A DNA stretch of 40,804 nt, taken from assembly GCA_003165005.1 (NCBI GenBank), contig PLSB01000110.1, forward strand, positions 9,329 through 50,132. Reading direction: 5' to 3'. The translations under genes were made by a program, and so were the position numbers. The notes under the pieces are model-generated. The model was not told where the DNA came from. It worked only from the letters and a program-made list of their open reading frames with translations, and ran no database searches. This document shows positions 1-8,265 of the stretch, in pieces (the stretch's first letter is position 1; every line of letters starts with the position of its first letter). The DNA is from Acidobacteriaceae bacterium (GTDB lineage Bacteria > Acidobacteriota > Terriglobia > Terriglobales > Acidobacteriaceae).

Positions 1-424
1 TCTGAAGAAGGATGCGCACCGTCTCCGGACCCACATGTTCGACCAGCTTGCGCTTCACCGCCCCCTGCGCGATCAACCGCACCGACCAACGCGCCCGGCC
101 TGCCGGCGGCGGGCCGCAGACCATGGCGATAAGGCGCTGGCCCTGCGCAGCGTCCAACAGCGGCTTCTGGCCCGGGCGAGGCGCATCGTAGATGGCCGCT
201 GCCCATCCGCCCTCCTGGTAGCGCTTGCCGATCTCCCATGCCGCCTTGGCGGAAATGCCCACTCCGGCTCCGGCCTCCACGGTGCTCCGGCCTTCGTCCA
301 TCTGCCGCAACACCAAAGCCCGAATCACCGCCCGAACCGGCTGCACTCCGCCGCTCAACAACTCCTCGACCTGTTTCCGTTCCTGCCGCGAAAGCTCGAT
401 ATGCAACCTCTTACGCTTGTCCAT
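1..424 (-). mobile_element. IS630-family transposase, N-terminal part, cut by window edge
   Basis: Reading the minus strand from an ATG at 422-424 gives an open frame of about 141 codons that runs off the left edge. The protein begins MDKRKRLHIELSRQER and contains a helix-turn-helix region (RALVLRQMDEGRSTVEAG, then GISAKAAWEIGKRYQEGG), followed by YDAPRPGQKPLLD and a stretch rich in Arg, Ala and Gly. This is the usual N-terminal layout of IS630-type transposases: a HTH domain, then a linker with a PRPG(Q/R) motif before the DDE catalytic core. The DDE core lies outside the window, so it cannot be said whether the element is intact. The terminal inverted repeat was not identified; it should lie between 425 and 500. 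Confidence 0.72.
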
Positions 425-500
425 GCCTCAGCTATACCGCTCGCTGCTGTCCCGCAAAAGTGTCAAGCTTGATTGCGAATCTACGAAGTCACGGTACTAG

Positions 501-1520
501 TTATGCGGCCGGGCTCACAATCGCATCGATACGGGCAAGCTCGTTGGGCGCGAATGCAAGATTGTTGAGCGCGGCAACATTCTGCTCGATCTGCTCGACG
601 CGGCTGGCGCCTATAAGTGCCGAAGTTACCCGGCCATCGCGCAACACCCATGCCAATGCCATTTGCGCAAGATTCTGTCCGCGCTCTGCGGCTAATTGAT
701 TCAGAGCTCTTATCTGGGCCAGGCGGCGATCGTCGATGTCCTGCTTCTTGAGGAAACCGTGCGGCTTGGAGGCGCGCGAATCGGCAGGAATACCGTCGAG
801 ATAGCGGCCCGTCAGCAAGCCCTGCGCCAGCGGACAGAAAGCAATGGCCCCTATGCCGTGCTCGCTCAATGCGTCAAGCAATCCTTCTTCCGCAGTGCGA
901 TTGAACATCGAGTACTTGGGCTGATGAATGAGACAGGGAGTTCCCAATTCGCGGAGAACTTTGGCTGCCGCTCTGGTTTGCGAGGGATTGTAGTTGGAAA
1001 TGCCTGCATAAAGCGCCTTACCGGAGCGTACGGCACGATCGAGCGCGGACATGGTCTCTTCGAGCGGCGTGGAGGGATCGGGGCGGTGCGAATAGAAGAT
1101 ATCGACGTATTCCAGGCCCATGCGCTTGAGGCTTTGATCCAAACTGGCGAGCAGATACTTACGCGATCCCCAGTCGCCATATGGACCCGGCCACATATCA
1201 TATCCGGCCTTGGTGCTGATCACTAACTCGTCGCGATAAGGCTTCAAGTCGAGACGCAGAATCTCGCCGAAGTTACTTTCCGCGCTGCCGGGCGGCGGGC
1301 CGTAGTTATTGGCCAGATCGAAGTGAGTAATGCCCAGATCGAAAGCGCGGCGCACCATGGCGCGGCCGTTCTCAAAAACATCCACACCGCCGAAGTTGTG
1401 CCACAAGCCGAGTGAGATGGCCGGCAACTGGATGCCGCTCTGTCCACAGCGGCGGTATTGCATAGCCTGGTAGCGCTGCTCGTTTGCGAGATACAAAGCT
1501 CCTCCTAAAGGATTCGCCAT
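501..1520 (-). CDS. gpr: Aldo-keto reductase, YghZ/L-glyceraldehyde 3-phosphate reductase type
   Basis: A 339-residue NADPH-dependent aldo-keto reductase, about the length of E. coli YghZ (Gpr), which reduces L-glyceraldehyde 3-phosphate and related aldehydes. The resemblance to YghZ as I remember it is close along the whole length: MQYRRCGQSG, SLGLWHNFGG, THFDLANNYGPPPGSAE, STKAGYDMWPGPYG, SRKYLLASLDQSLKRMGLEY, YVDIFYSHR and VTSALIGASR. The catalytic Asp, Tyr, Lys and His are in HFDLANNYGPP, STKAG and FYSHR. The frame stays open to 1655, but its first part lies in the intergenic repeat at 1617-1754. The ATG at 1520 (MANPLGGALYLANEQRY) is therefore preferred. It is cytoplasmic and has no operon partner here. 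The neighbouring transposase and repeats do not suggest a link to the lipid locus. Confidence 0.9.
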   Translation of the reverse strand: MANPLGGALYLANEQRYQAMQYRRCGQSGIQLPAISLGLWHNFGGVDVFENGRAMVRRAFDLGITHFDLANNYGPPPGSAESNFGEILRLDLKPYRDELVISTKAGYDMWPGPYGDWGSRKYLLASLDQSLKRMGLEYVDIFYSHRPDPSTPLEETMSALDRAVRSGKALYAGISNYNPSQTRAAAKVLRELGTPCLIHQPKYSMFNRTAEEGLLDALSEHGIGAIAFCPLAQGLLTGRYLDGIPADSRASKPHGFLKKQDIDDRRLAQIRALNQLAAERGQNLAQMALAWVLRDGRVTSALIGASRVEQIEQNVAALNNLAFAPNELARIDAIVSPAA

Positions 1521-1616
1521 CTGGAATTGGAACTTCGGAATGCACAGCGCAACCATTGTACTCGCTAGGATAGAACATCGAGCAAGCCGAAGCCGTTTCT
1601 GCACTAGCAAGCTGCG

Positions 1617-1754
1617 GAAAGGCAGCGAACGAATCATTGCACGAAGCACCCGCAAGGGCTAAAGCCCGCCGTTCGTTCTGCGGATTACGGCACGACTAAA
1701 GTCGTGCCCTGGCACTTCGTGCCCCAGATGGAGGGCTTTTCTGCAGCCTAGCAG
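1617..1754. repeat. Multi-hairpin intergenic repeat, copy 1
   Basis: About 138 bp of non-coding sequence with three successive short palindromes: GGGCTAAAGCCC, GGCACGACTAAAGTCGTGCC and GGCACTTCGTGCC. The order, spacing and flanking words (GGAAAGGC.GCGAACG, GCACCCGC, GGGCTTTT/GAGTTTTTC.GCAGCCT) are shared with the copy at 3619-3764 on the other side of the GH9 gene. It looks like a dispersed REP/MITE-like element. It accounts for most of the 332-base gap between the aldo-keto reductase and the GH9 gene. Confidence 0.7.
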
Positions 1755-1852
1755 AGCGCAGGAAAGAGGCGTTGCCGAGCCTCGACTTCCTGTGAGAGAC
1801 TTGCTCATCTTTTCAACCGGTCCCAGCGTTTACCTGAGGCAAGATCTGAGTC

Positions 1853-3610
1853 ATGGCGCATTTATTGTTCTCGAACCCACCGATTTCCTGTGCCCGCCGA
1901 GCATTGCTGTTTCCGATCCTTACAGCCGGGATTCTGGTTTGCCCCGCTGCCCGATCCCAGGGAGTGGAAGTGCCTGTACTGTCCATCAAGGTTGACCAGG
2001 TGGGGTACCCGCTCGATGGCCCGAAGGTGGCTCTAGTCAGCGTTCCGGCGAAGGCCTTTGAGATAAAGCGCTTCGGCGATGGCCGGGTGGTTTTTCAAGG
2101 GAAGTTGGGGCCCGCGCAACTTGACCCGGATTCCGGGGATACGGTTGAAGCGGCGGATTTCTCAGAGCTGCACCAGGCTGGGGAGTATTACATCGAGGTT
2201 CCCGGCGTGGGGCGGAGCTGGGACTTTCACTTGGGCGGCAGCGTATTTGAGCACGCCTATTACCTGGCGATGCGCGCCTTCTATGGACAGCGCTGCGGGA
2301 CAGCGGTCGACCTCGGCAAGGAATTTCCCGGTTACTCCCACGCGGCCTGTCATCTGCATGGCGAGTTTCATCCCAGCTCTGGGGCAACGGGCGAGCGCGA
2401 CAACATTGGAGGCTGGCACGACGCGGGCGACTATGGCCGCTACATGGTGAACTCCGGCGTGACGACGGGAACACTGCTATGGACGTGGGAGTTGTTCGGG
2501 GCGAAGATCCAACATATCAAGCTCGACATTCCGGAAACCGGAAACGGCACGCCCGACATTCTGAATGAAGCGCGGTGGAATCTGGAATGGATGCTGAAGA
2601 TGCAGGACAGCGACGGAGGCGCATGGCACAAGCAAGCCAGCGAACAATTCCCCGGTTTCGTCGCTCCCGATGCGGATACGCTGCCCAGCGAGGTGATCGG
2701 GACCGGGTCCGCGCCCTACAAGAGCACTTGCGCGACTGCCGATCTGGCTGCCGTGGGCGCCATTGCGGCACGGGTTTACCGGCCATTCGACGCGCAGTTT
2801 GCCGCACGCGCACTCGACGCGGCGCGCCGCGCATGGCAGTGGACGGAAAAATATCCGAACGTGACCTTCAAGAATCCGCCCGGCGTCGCAACCGGTGAAT
2901 ACGGCGATGCGAATTGCGCAGACGAGCGGCTATGGTCCGCGGTCGAGCTTTGGCGCACGACGGGAGAATCGGCATACCACGAGTTCTTCCTGAGCCAATA
3001 CGCTCGGTATCTTTCCCACCTCGATACGCCGCCGGAGAGCAACTGGAGCGATATGTCTCCGATGGCTTTAGAGAGTTACGCTCTGTCGCGGCGCAAAGAT
3101 GCCGACCCAAAGGCGCAGGCGGCAATCCGGGAACGGCTTTTGGCCGCAGCGCGCGCAAACGTGGCGACCACCCGCGCCCATCCCTACCGTATGAGCCTTA
3201 ATAGACCAGATTTCAGATGGGGTTCGAATGGATTTGCAGCGGGCTATGGGATGGAACTGCTGATTGCCAACCAGATCGCGCCCAACCCAGATTTTGTGGA
3301 TGCCGCGCGCGACAACCTGCACTATCTCTTGGGCCGCAACACTTTTTCTCTTTCGTGGGTCACGCAGGTTGGAGAACATGCTGCTCAGCATCCGCACCAT
3401 CGGCCAAGCGCGTCGACCAAGCTGCCCTGGCCGGGGCTCGTCGTTGGAGGGCCCAATGTAGGGCGGCAGGATGAGGTGCTGGCTGCGCTGCCCAAGGACC
3501 TGCCGCCGGCGAAGGTGTATGCCGACGAGCAGGCCTCCTACGCAAGCAATGAGATTGCCATCAACTGGCAGGCGCCGTTGGTGTTTCTATTGGCCGGAGA
3601 GCTTCCTTGA
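1853..3610 (+). CDS. Secreted glycoside hydrolase family 9 (endoglucanase-like)
   Basis: A 585-residue enzyme predicted to hydrolyse beta-1,4-glucan or a related polysaccharide outside the cytoplasm. Residues 1-36 form a Sec signal peptide (hydrophobic LLFPILTAGILVCPAA, then RSQG). Residues about 41-128 form an immunoglobulin-like CelD_N domain (VDQVGYPLDGPKVALVS, then an EYYIEV strand). The rest is the GH9 (alpha/alpha)6 barrel. The catalytic-base region is GGWHDAGDYGRY (186-197, Asp190/Asp193). The C-terminal signature YASNEIAINWQAPL carries the likely acid Glu567, and a His-rich segment, QHPHHRPS, precedes it. It stands alone between two copies of a hairpin repeat. The fit to GH9 with an N-terminal Ig domain is good; the exact substrate cannot be told. 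Confidence 0.92.
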   Translation: MAHLLFSNPPISCARRALLFPILTAGILVCPAARSQGVEVPVLSIKVDQVGYPLDGPKVALVSVPAKAFEIKRFGDGRVVFQGKLGPAQLDPDSGDTVEAADFSELHQAGEYYIEVPGVGRSWDFHLGGSVFEHAYYLAMRAFYGQRCGTAVDLGKEFPGYSHAACHLHGEFHPSSGATGERDNIGGWHDAGDYGRYMVNSGVTTGTLLWTWELFGAKIQHIKLDIPETGNGTPDILNEARWNLEWMLKMQDSDGGAWHKQASEQFPGFVAPDADTLPSEVIGTGSAPYKSTCATADLAAVGAIAARVYRPFDAQFAARALDAARRAWQWTEKYPNVTFKNPPGVATGEYGDANCADERLWSAVELWRTTGESAYHEFFLSQYARYLSHLDTPPESNWSDMSPMALESYALSRRKDADPKAQAAIRERLLAAARANVATTRAHPYRMSLNRPDFRWGSNGFAAGYGMELLIANQIAPNPDFVDAARDNLHYLLGRNTFSLSWVTQVGEHAAQHPHHRPSASTKLPWPGLVVGGPNVGRQDEVLAALPKDLPPAKVYADEQASYASNEIAINWQAPLVFLLAGELP

Positions 3611-3618
3611 CAGGCCGC

Positions 3619-3764
3619 GGAAAGGCGGCGAACGGCGAGCGAATTCTTGGGCGGAGCACCCGCGAGGGCTAAAGCCTTTCCTCATTCTTGCGGTTTACGG
3701 CACGACTGAAGTCGTGCCCTGACACTCCGTGCTTCTCACCGAGAGTTTTTCAGCAGCCTGTTAG
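3619..3764. repeat. Multi-hairpin intergenic repeat, copy 2
   Basis: Second copy of the element at 1617-1754, in the same orientation. It has GGGCTAAAGCC, the palindrome GGCACGACTGAAGTCGTGCC and GACACTCCGTGC, followed by GAGTTTTTCAGCAGCCTG. The third hairpin is eroded. It fills much of the gap between the GH9 gene and the end of the lipid operon. Because it follows both stop codons it might act as a bidirectional terminator, though no strong U-tract follows the main hairpin. Confidence 0.7.
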
Positions 3765-3855
3765 TGAGACTCTGCACAGGTTCCCGATTTAGGTTGACCT
3801 GGCATTGGGCGAGCGTCCTGGCATCTTTTTTCATGCAAGATGCTTCAGGTTCGCG

Positions 3856-5436
3856 TCAGCGGATGGGAAGCCGTGACCGGAGCAGACTCCAACGCGTGTC
3901 GCGGTAAGGATCGCGCGTGTCTCCGTAGACCGGGTGGTAGCACTCCGGTCCTTCGCGGCCGGGAATCCGGATTCCGAAGTTGTTCAACTGAAGGTAGTGA
4001 CGCATCTGCAGCTTGTAGCGGCCTTCGATACCGAAGATCAGTTCCAGAATGCGCTCATTCAGCCAGACGATGTAGCGGAGCCCGAACTCCCAAAGGTAGG
4101 TGTACCCCTTGAAGAACTTCCAGTCGCCCGGGGTCGCGCGCCACATGCCGATCACCTCGCGGCGGATCTTCCAGCGCTGAAAGTTCAACTGCTCCGAAGT
4201 GAGCTCGTGGGTGCGCACGTTGCTGAAGTAGCCGTCGTACCAGCGAAAGTCGTTGAGGTTGGCGACGCGATGGTCGTCGATCATCTCCTGGCGCAAGGGC
4301 GTCTTGGGGTAAGGCGTCATGATCTGATCCATCACGCTGGAGATGCCCATGCCGCGGATGAACTGGTAGTTTTCGCGGATGCTTTCGGGATCGTCTTCCG
4401 GAAGACCGTTGATGATGCCGGCAATGACGACGATCTTGTGCTTTTGCAGAGCCTCCACACCGCGGCGAATGGTGTCGAGAGTGTTGGGCTTGTGCATGGC
4501 CTTGAGGTTTTTGGTGGAGCCGTTTTCGATGCCGAGGAAGATGGAGACGAATCCCGCTTCGACCATCTTGCGCGCCACATCCGGGCGATGGGCGAAACCG
4601 ATGGGGCTGGCCTGCGTGGTGAATATCAGATCCTTCAGCTTGAGCGAGATCACTCCGTCGCAGAGGCTCTCGAAGCGGTCCATGTCGAGCGTGATGTTGT
4701 CGTCAGTGCAGAAGATGTGGCGGGCGCCGCGGCTATAGGCATCCTCGATGTCGGCCAGCACGCGGTCGATAGGAAAGACGCGGAAGGAGCGGCCGTACAT
4801 CTCCCGGATACTGCAGAAGTTGCATCCATGCAGGCAGCCTCGCGAGGTTTCGATCGCATCCGCTTTGCGGAAATACATGTGGAAGCCCTTGACCAGGCGC
4901 TTGTCGCGGGCGGGGACGCGGATGCGGCTCAGATCTTCGAGGGGCCGCGGCGGATTGTGCTGGAAGACGCCATCCTGCTTGAAGGAAAGTCCGAGGATAC
5001 GGTCCATGCCTTTGCCGCCGGCTTCGAGGCTATCGAGCAGTTCCCCGAAGGAGAAATCGCCTTCGCCGCGCACGATGAAATCCCAAAAACGCGCGTCCGG
5101 GCCGGCGGCGAGCGACTCGGAGAAGAGCGTGGCGTGGTAGCCGCCGAGGACGGTGAGGATGGAGGGGGCGAACTGTTTGGCGGCGTAGGCGAGGCCGACG
5201 GTGGTCTCGTATTGAAAGGTCATCGACGTAAAGCCGACCACGTGAGGCCGAAATTCGCGCAACACTTCGAGAAAGCGCGGCAGCGCCTTCTTGCGCCAGA
5301 CCACCGTGTCGACGACGCGGACATCGTGGTTGTCGATTTGCGCGGCAATGGTGGCCATGGCCACACTGGGCGGCTCCCACTGGCGACGAGGGACCCATGG
5401 GGAGGTTGCCGGGCTTTGAATGAGCAGCGATCTCAT
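3856..5436 (-). CDS. B12-binding-domain radical SAM protein (lipid locus, no. 1)
   Basis: A 526-residue radical SAM protein with an N-terminal cobalamin-binding-type Rossmann domain (residues about 1-150: VVDTVVW, VVGFTSMTF, VLGGYHATL, VRGEGD). A radical SAM core follows, with the cluster motif CLHGCNFC (Cys201, 205, 208). The core also shows CTDDNIT, a GIENG-type strand and GIINGLPEDD. The canonical DxHxxG B12 motif is absent, as in BchE-like members of this class. The C-terminal region (about 400-526) is rich in Trp, Tyr and Arg. Such enzymes methylate, cyclise or rearrange unreactive carbons. It is the last gene of the ten-gene minus operon, 73 bases after an ACP gene, so an ACP-bound acyl substrate is plausible. 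The actual reaction is unknown. Confidence 0.85.
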   Translation of the reverse strand: MRSLLIQSPATSPWVPRRQWEPPSVAMATIAAQIDNHDVRVVDTVVWRKKALPRFLEVLREFRPHVVGFTSMTFQYETTVGLAYAAKQFAPSILTVLGGYHATLFSESLAAGPDARFWDFIVRGEGDFSFGELLDSLEAGGKGMDRILGLSFKQDGVFQHNPPRPLEDLSRIRVPARDKRLVKGFHMYFRKADAIETSRGCLHGCNFCSIREMYGRSFRVFPIDRVLADIEDAYSRGARHIFCTDDNITLDMDRFESLCDGVISLKLKDLIFTTQASPIGFAHRPDVARKMVEAGFVSIFLGIENGSTKNLKAMHKPNTLDTIRRGVEALQKHKIVVIAGIINGLPEDDPESIRENYQFIRGMGISSVMDQIMTPYPKTPLRQEMIDDHRVANLNDFRWYDGYFSNVRTHELTSEQLNFQRWKIRREVIGMWRATPGDWKFFKGYTYLWEFGLRYIVWLNERILELIFGIEGRYKLQMRHYLQLNNFGIRIPGREGPECYHPVYGDTRDPYRDTRWSLLRSRLPIR

Positions 5437-5509
5437 GCTTGTACTCTTCTATCTCTCATCAAGTGGAATAGATAACCACAACGATCCTACGAATCCCGCT
5501 GCTTGAAAG

Positions 5510-5791
5510 CTACGGCAGGCTGGGCGATGCCGCGTTCTTGGCTGAGATGGCGAGCTTACGGCGGATCAATGCGGCGATCTGCTCCACCGTGTCCAACGAG
5601 TATACGTCGATTTCGCGCGGCATGAATTCGATTTCGTAGCGGCGCTCGATAAAATCCACGAGTTTCAACATGCCCAGAGAGTCGACGATGCCGCCGGTAA
5701 TGAGCGGCATATCGCTCGCGATCGACTCGGCCGGCGCGTCGGGCAGAAAGGTGGCGGCCAGGAACTGCTTTAATTCGGTCTCAATCTCCAC
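5510..5791 (-). CDS. Acyl carrier protein (first of two)
   Basis: A 93-residue acyl carrier protein. The phosphopantetheine attachment Ser is in GGIVDSLGML (about residue 38), followed by the usual acidic helix KLVDFIERRYEIEF. Overlap with the ligase gene makes the start ambiguous. I chose GTG at 5791 because GGAAGGGA lies six bases upstream, at good ribosome-binding distance. ATG at 5797 or a farther upstream start would add 2-12 residues. The gene sits directly after the AMP-dependent ligase, whose end it overlaps, so the ligase may load this carrier. It is distinct in sequence from the other ACP at 12933-13208. Two different carriers also occur in aryl-polyene clusters. Confidence 0.85.
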   Translation of the reverse strand: MEIETELKQFLAATFLPDAPAESIASDMPLITGGIVDSLGMLKLVDFIERRYEIEFMPREIDVYSLDTVEQIAALIRRKLAISAKNAASPSLP

Positions 5792-7280
5792 GCACATTCC
5801 CTTCCGCGGCCCGCGCGAGAGCAGCATAATCGATTTTGCCCCGGTTTCCTTTCATCAGTATATCGGTAACGACGAAACGATCGGGCAACATGTAGGGAGC
5901 GAGCAGCCTAGCGCAGTGGGCGCGGATCTCGGCGAGAGCAAGATCTTGGCCGGCGCGCAGGCGAACGAAGGCAACGATTCTAGTTCCAGCAGCGGGATCG
6001 TTGGCCGCAACCGCGGCGGCTTCGATCACCTGGGGATGGCGCAGGAGGGCGGCCTCGATCTCGCCTAGTTCGATGCGGAAGCCGCGGCGCTTGATCTGCC
6101 GATCCAGGCGCCCATGGAAGAGATAGTTTCCGTCCGGAGCTACACTGACGCAATCGCCGGTACGGTAGTAGCGCTGGCCGTCAACTACAGTGAAGGCGCG
6201 CGCGGTCTCTTCGGGCCGATTCCAGTAGCCGTCCATGAGCGAAGATCCACCGGCGAGGAGTTCGCCGCGGGCAGGATCGACGACCGTCTCCGCGTAGGGA
6301 CAAGGAAGGCCGATGGGCAGCGGGTCGTCCTGCCTATAACCGCGAGGCACCGGGAACCAGGTGACGACATTCGTCTCCGTGGGGCCGTAGAGATTGACGC
6401 ACCGGGCATCGGGGACGGCTGCCATCAGCCGGACAAGCGCGGGAGGAGCAAAGACCTCGCCGGCGAAGAGGATCAGGCGCAGATCGGGGTAAGCCGACTC
6501 GGCGAAGCGGCCCTCTTCGAGCATGGCGGCCAAGATGGAGGGCACGGAATACCAGCAAGAAATGCGCGCTTCGCGCGCGAAACTGGCGAGAAAGCGCGGC
6601 ATCCACGCAATATTCTCCGGAACAAGAACGGCGGTAGCGCCGGTGAGCGCCATGTTGAAGAGATCAAAGGTGGAGAGGTCGAAGCCCAGCGGAGCGGGAC
6701 AGGCGATGCGATCGCTCGCAGCGATGTGGAATTCGTCCGCGGTCCAGCGCACGAAAGCAGCCACGGCATGGTGCGAAAGCACCACTCCCTTGGGAGCGCC
6801 GGTCGAGCCGGAGGTGAAGAGTAGAACCGCCGTTGCGGCTGAATCGAGAAGTGGCCAATCCGTAGCAACTTCTGGATCGCCGCCGGGCCGCGGGTCACGA
6901 AGTAGCGCGCCGGTTTCGAGATCGGTGATGCGCCGGGCGCCGTTCTCCTCTTCAATCAGCAGCCGTGCCGCACAATCGCGGAGAACCGCCTGAACGCGCT
7001 CCCTCGGCCAGCGGGGATGAATGGGCACATAGGCGGCGCCGGCGAGCAGCGATGCGAATACGGCAACCACGGCGCCGGTGGTTTTGGGCAGAAGGAGGGC
7101 GACGCGATCGCCGGGACGCAAACCGTGAGCGATGAACTCGAGGGCGAGGGCCTCGGCCTGGCGGTAGAGCTGGTCGAAGGTGGTGATGCGCCCGTCTTCT
7201 TCGATGGCCGGCGCGTGGGGCCGCTCCGCGGCGGTCGAACGAAGCCATTCGTGCAGCAGGTTGCATTCAGGCGCGGGCAA
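5781..7280 (-). CDS. AMP-dependent acyl-ACP/CoA ligase (adenylation enzyme)
   Basis: A stand-alone adenylation enzyme of about 499 residues that should activate a carboxylic acid as an acyl-adenylate and load it on an ACP or CoA. All core motifs are readable: LLFTSGSTGAPKGV (A3), NLYGPTETNV (A5), YYRTGD (A7), a GRLDRQIKRRGFRIE-type hinge (A8) and NRGKID with the C-terminal catalytic Lys (A10). The TTG at 7280 is preferred as start because GGGGAG lies six bases upstream; an upstream TTG at 7319 is possible. Either way it overlaps the end of the KASIII-like gene, and its own end overlaps the ACP gene, so translation is probably coupled. It could prime the pathway with a free acid, like the ligase of aryl-polyene clusters. 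The substrate is not predictable by eye. Confidence 0.88.
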   Translation of the reverse strand: MPAPECNLLHEWLRSTAAERPHAPAIEEDGRITTFDQLYRQAEALALEFIAHGLRPGDRVALLLPKTTGAVVAVFASLLAGAAYVPIHPRWPRERVQAVLRDCAARLLIEEENGARRITDLETGALLRDPRPGGDPEVATDWPLLDSAATAVLLFTSGSTGAPKGVVLSHHAVAAFVRWTADEFHIAASDRIACPAPLGFDLSTFDLFNMALTGATAVLVPENIAWMPRFLASFAREARISCWYSVPSILAAMLEEGRFAESAYPDLRLILFAGEVFAPPALVRLMAAVPDARCVNLYGPTETNVVTWFPVPRGYRQDDPLPIGLPCPYAETVVDPARGELLAGGSSLMDGYWNRPEETARAFTVVDGQRYYRTGDCVSVAPDGNYLFHGRLDRQIKRRGFRIELGEIEAALLRHPQVIEAAAVAANDPAAGTRIVAFVRLRAGQDLALAEIRAHCARLLAPYMLPDRFVVTDILMKGNRGKIDYAALARAAEGNVRGD

Positions 7281-8265
7281 GGCTGACTCCCCACGTGAAG
7301 CCGACGCCGGACGAGGCAAAAAGAATAAGCTGGCCGGGAAGAATGCGGTTCTCGCGGAGCAGATCCACGTAGTTCACGATCAGATCGCTCGAGAACGTGT
7401 GCCCGATTTCGGCCATGCGGGTAACGGGAAGGCCGCCCTCGGCGAGGCCGAACATGCGGCGAAAGCCCTCGCGATCGCGTTGACTGATGTTGGAGTAGAC
7501 GAAATGGTCCACGTCGCGGATCGTGAGCGAGTGGGCGGCGAGGACCTTGTTGACGAGCCGGTAAAGATGCAGATAAACAATGGGCATCACCCTCTGCTCG
7601 ATGGCCACGGCGTCGGCCACGATCTCGATCCCGCCGGGAGTTTGGCGCAGCGCGATGGCGTCGTGCAGGTGGCCGAGCGTCATGGCCTCAACCCCGAGCA
7701 GAACGGGGCCCTGGGCGGCGTCGCGCGAGAGAAGAATCGCGCTGGCGCCATCGCCCTGGATCGTGACGGGCAAGAGAGACCGATTGGCCTTGGGCGCGCC
7801 GTCGCCCGTGACCAGCAGCGCTGTGCGAAGTTTCGAGTCCAGTGCCATCCAGCCGAGGGCCGTCTTGATGGCCAGATGAAGAGCGCCGCAACCGCCGCCG
7901 CGGAAGGCGAGATTAAGCGAGGTTTCAGCGCCGAGCTCGGCGCTGAGCCAGTGCGCGAGTGAGATGGACTGCGGGCCGTCGCCGGGGAAGGTGCTGAAGT
8001 CGAGGATGAAGTCGACCAGGCGAGGCTGAATGCCGGCCAGACGGATGGCTTCGCGGGCGGCTTCGAGGGCCAGGTCCGAGGGCCGCCGCGCACCGCAGAC
8101 ACGCACGCTGGAGATGCCGAGGTTCTCCGCCGCCAACTGCCTGGCCCGCGGAGAGAGCGGCGCCAGGGCTTCCCGGACGCGCTCTTCTTCCGCGTCGAGA
8201 ATGGCTGCGACGCTCTCTTCGTTTTCCGGCAGCACGTAAGCGGCGGAGGCGATGCGTACGTTCAC
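7267..8265 (-). CDS. KASIII-like 3-oxoacyl-ACP synthase with altered active site
   Basis: A thiolase-fold condensing enzyme of 332 residues, FabH/KASIII type. The nucleophile is in FRGGGCGALHLA (Cys126). The two other FabH signatures differ. The usual PHQAN segment (catalytic His) reads VYSNISQ (about 256-262), and the usual GNT (catalytic Asn) reads GHTFSSD (His289). So the normal Cys-His-Asn triad is not conserved, and a different mechanism or an acyl-transfer role is possible. The start is the GTG at 8265, which overlaps the stop of the preceding gene as GTGA and has GGAGGT nine bases upstream. A longer open reading frame to 9138 in this frame is the shadow of the upstream ketosynthase. 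It may start the chain, or join two chains as in DarB-like enzymes. Confidence 0.85.
   Translation of the reverse strand: MNVRIASAAYVLPENEESVAAILDAEEERVREALAPLSPRARQLAAENLGISSVRVCGARRPSDLALEAAREAIRLAGIQPRLVDFILDFSTFPGDGPQSISLAHWLSAELGAETSLNLAFRGGGCGALHLAIKTALGWMALDSKLRTALLVTGDGAPKANRSLLPVTIQGDGASAILLSRDAAQGPVLLGVEAMTLGHLHDAIALRQTPGGIEIVADAVAIEQRVMPIVYLHLYRLVNKVLAAHSLTIRDVDHFVYSNISQRDREGFRRMFGLAEGGLPVTRMAEIGHTFSSDLIVNYVDLLRENRILPGQLILFASSGVGFTWGVSLARA

Noticed and set aside
1521-1655. N-terminal extension of the aldo-keto reductase
   Set aside because: It reads into the intergenic repeat, which is non-coding elsewhere (3619-3764).
3934-5475. 513-residue open frame on the plus strand
   Set aside because: Antisense to the radical SAM gene that carries CxxxCxxC; the composition is typical of a shadow frame.
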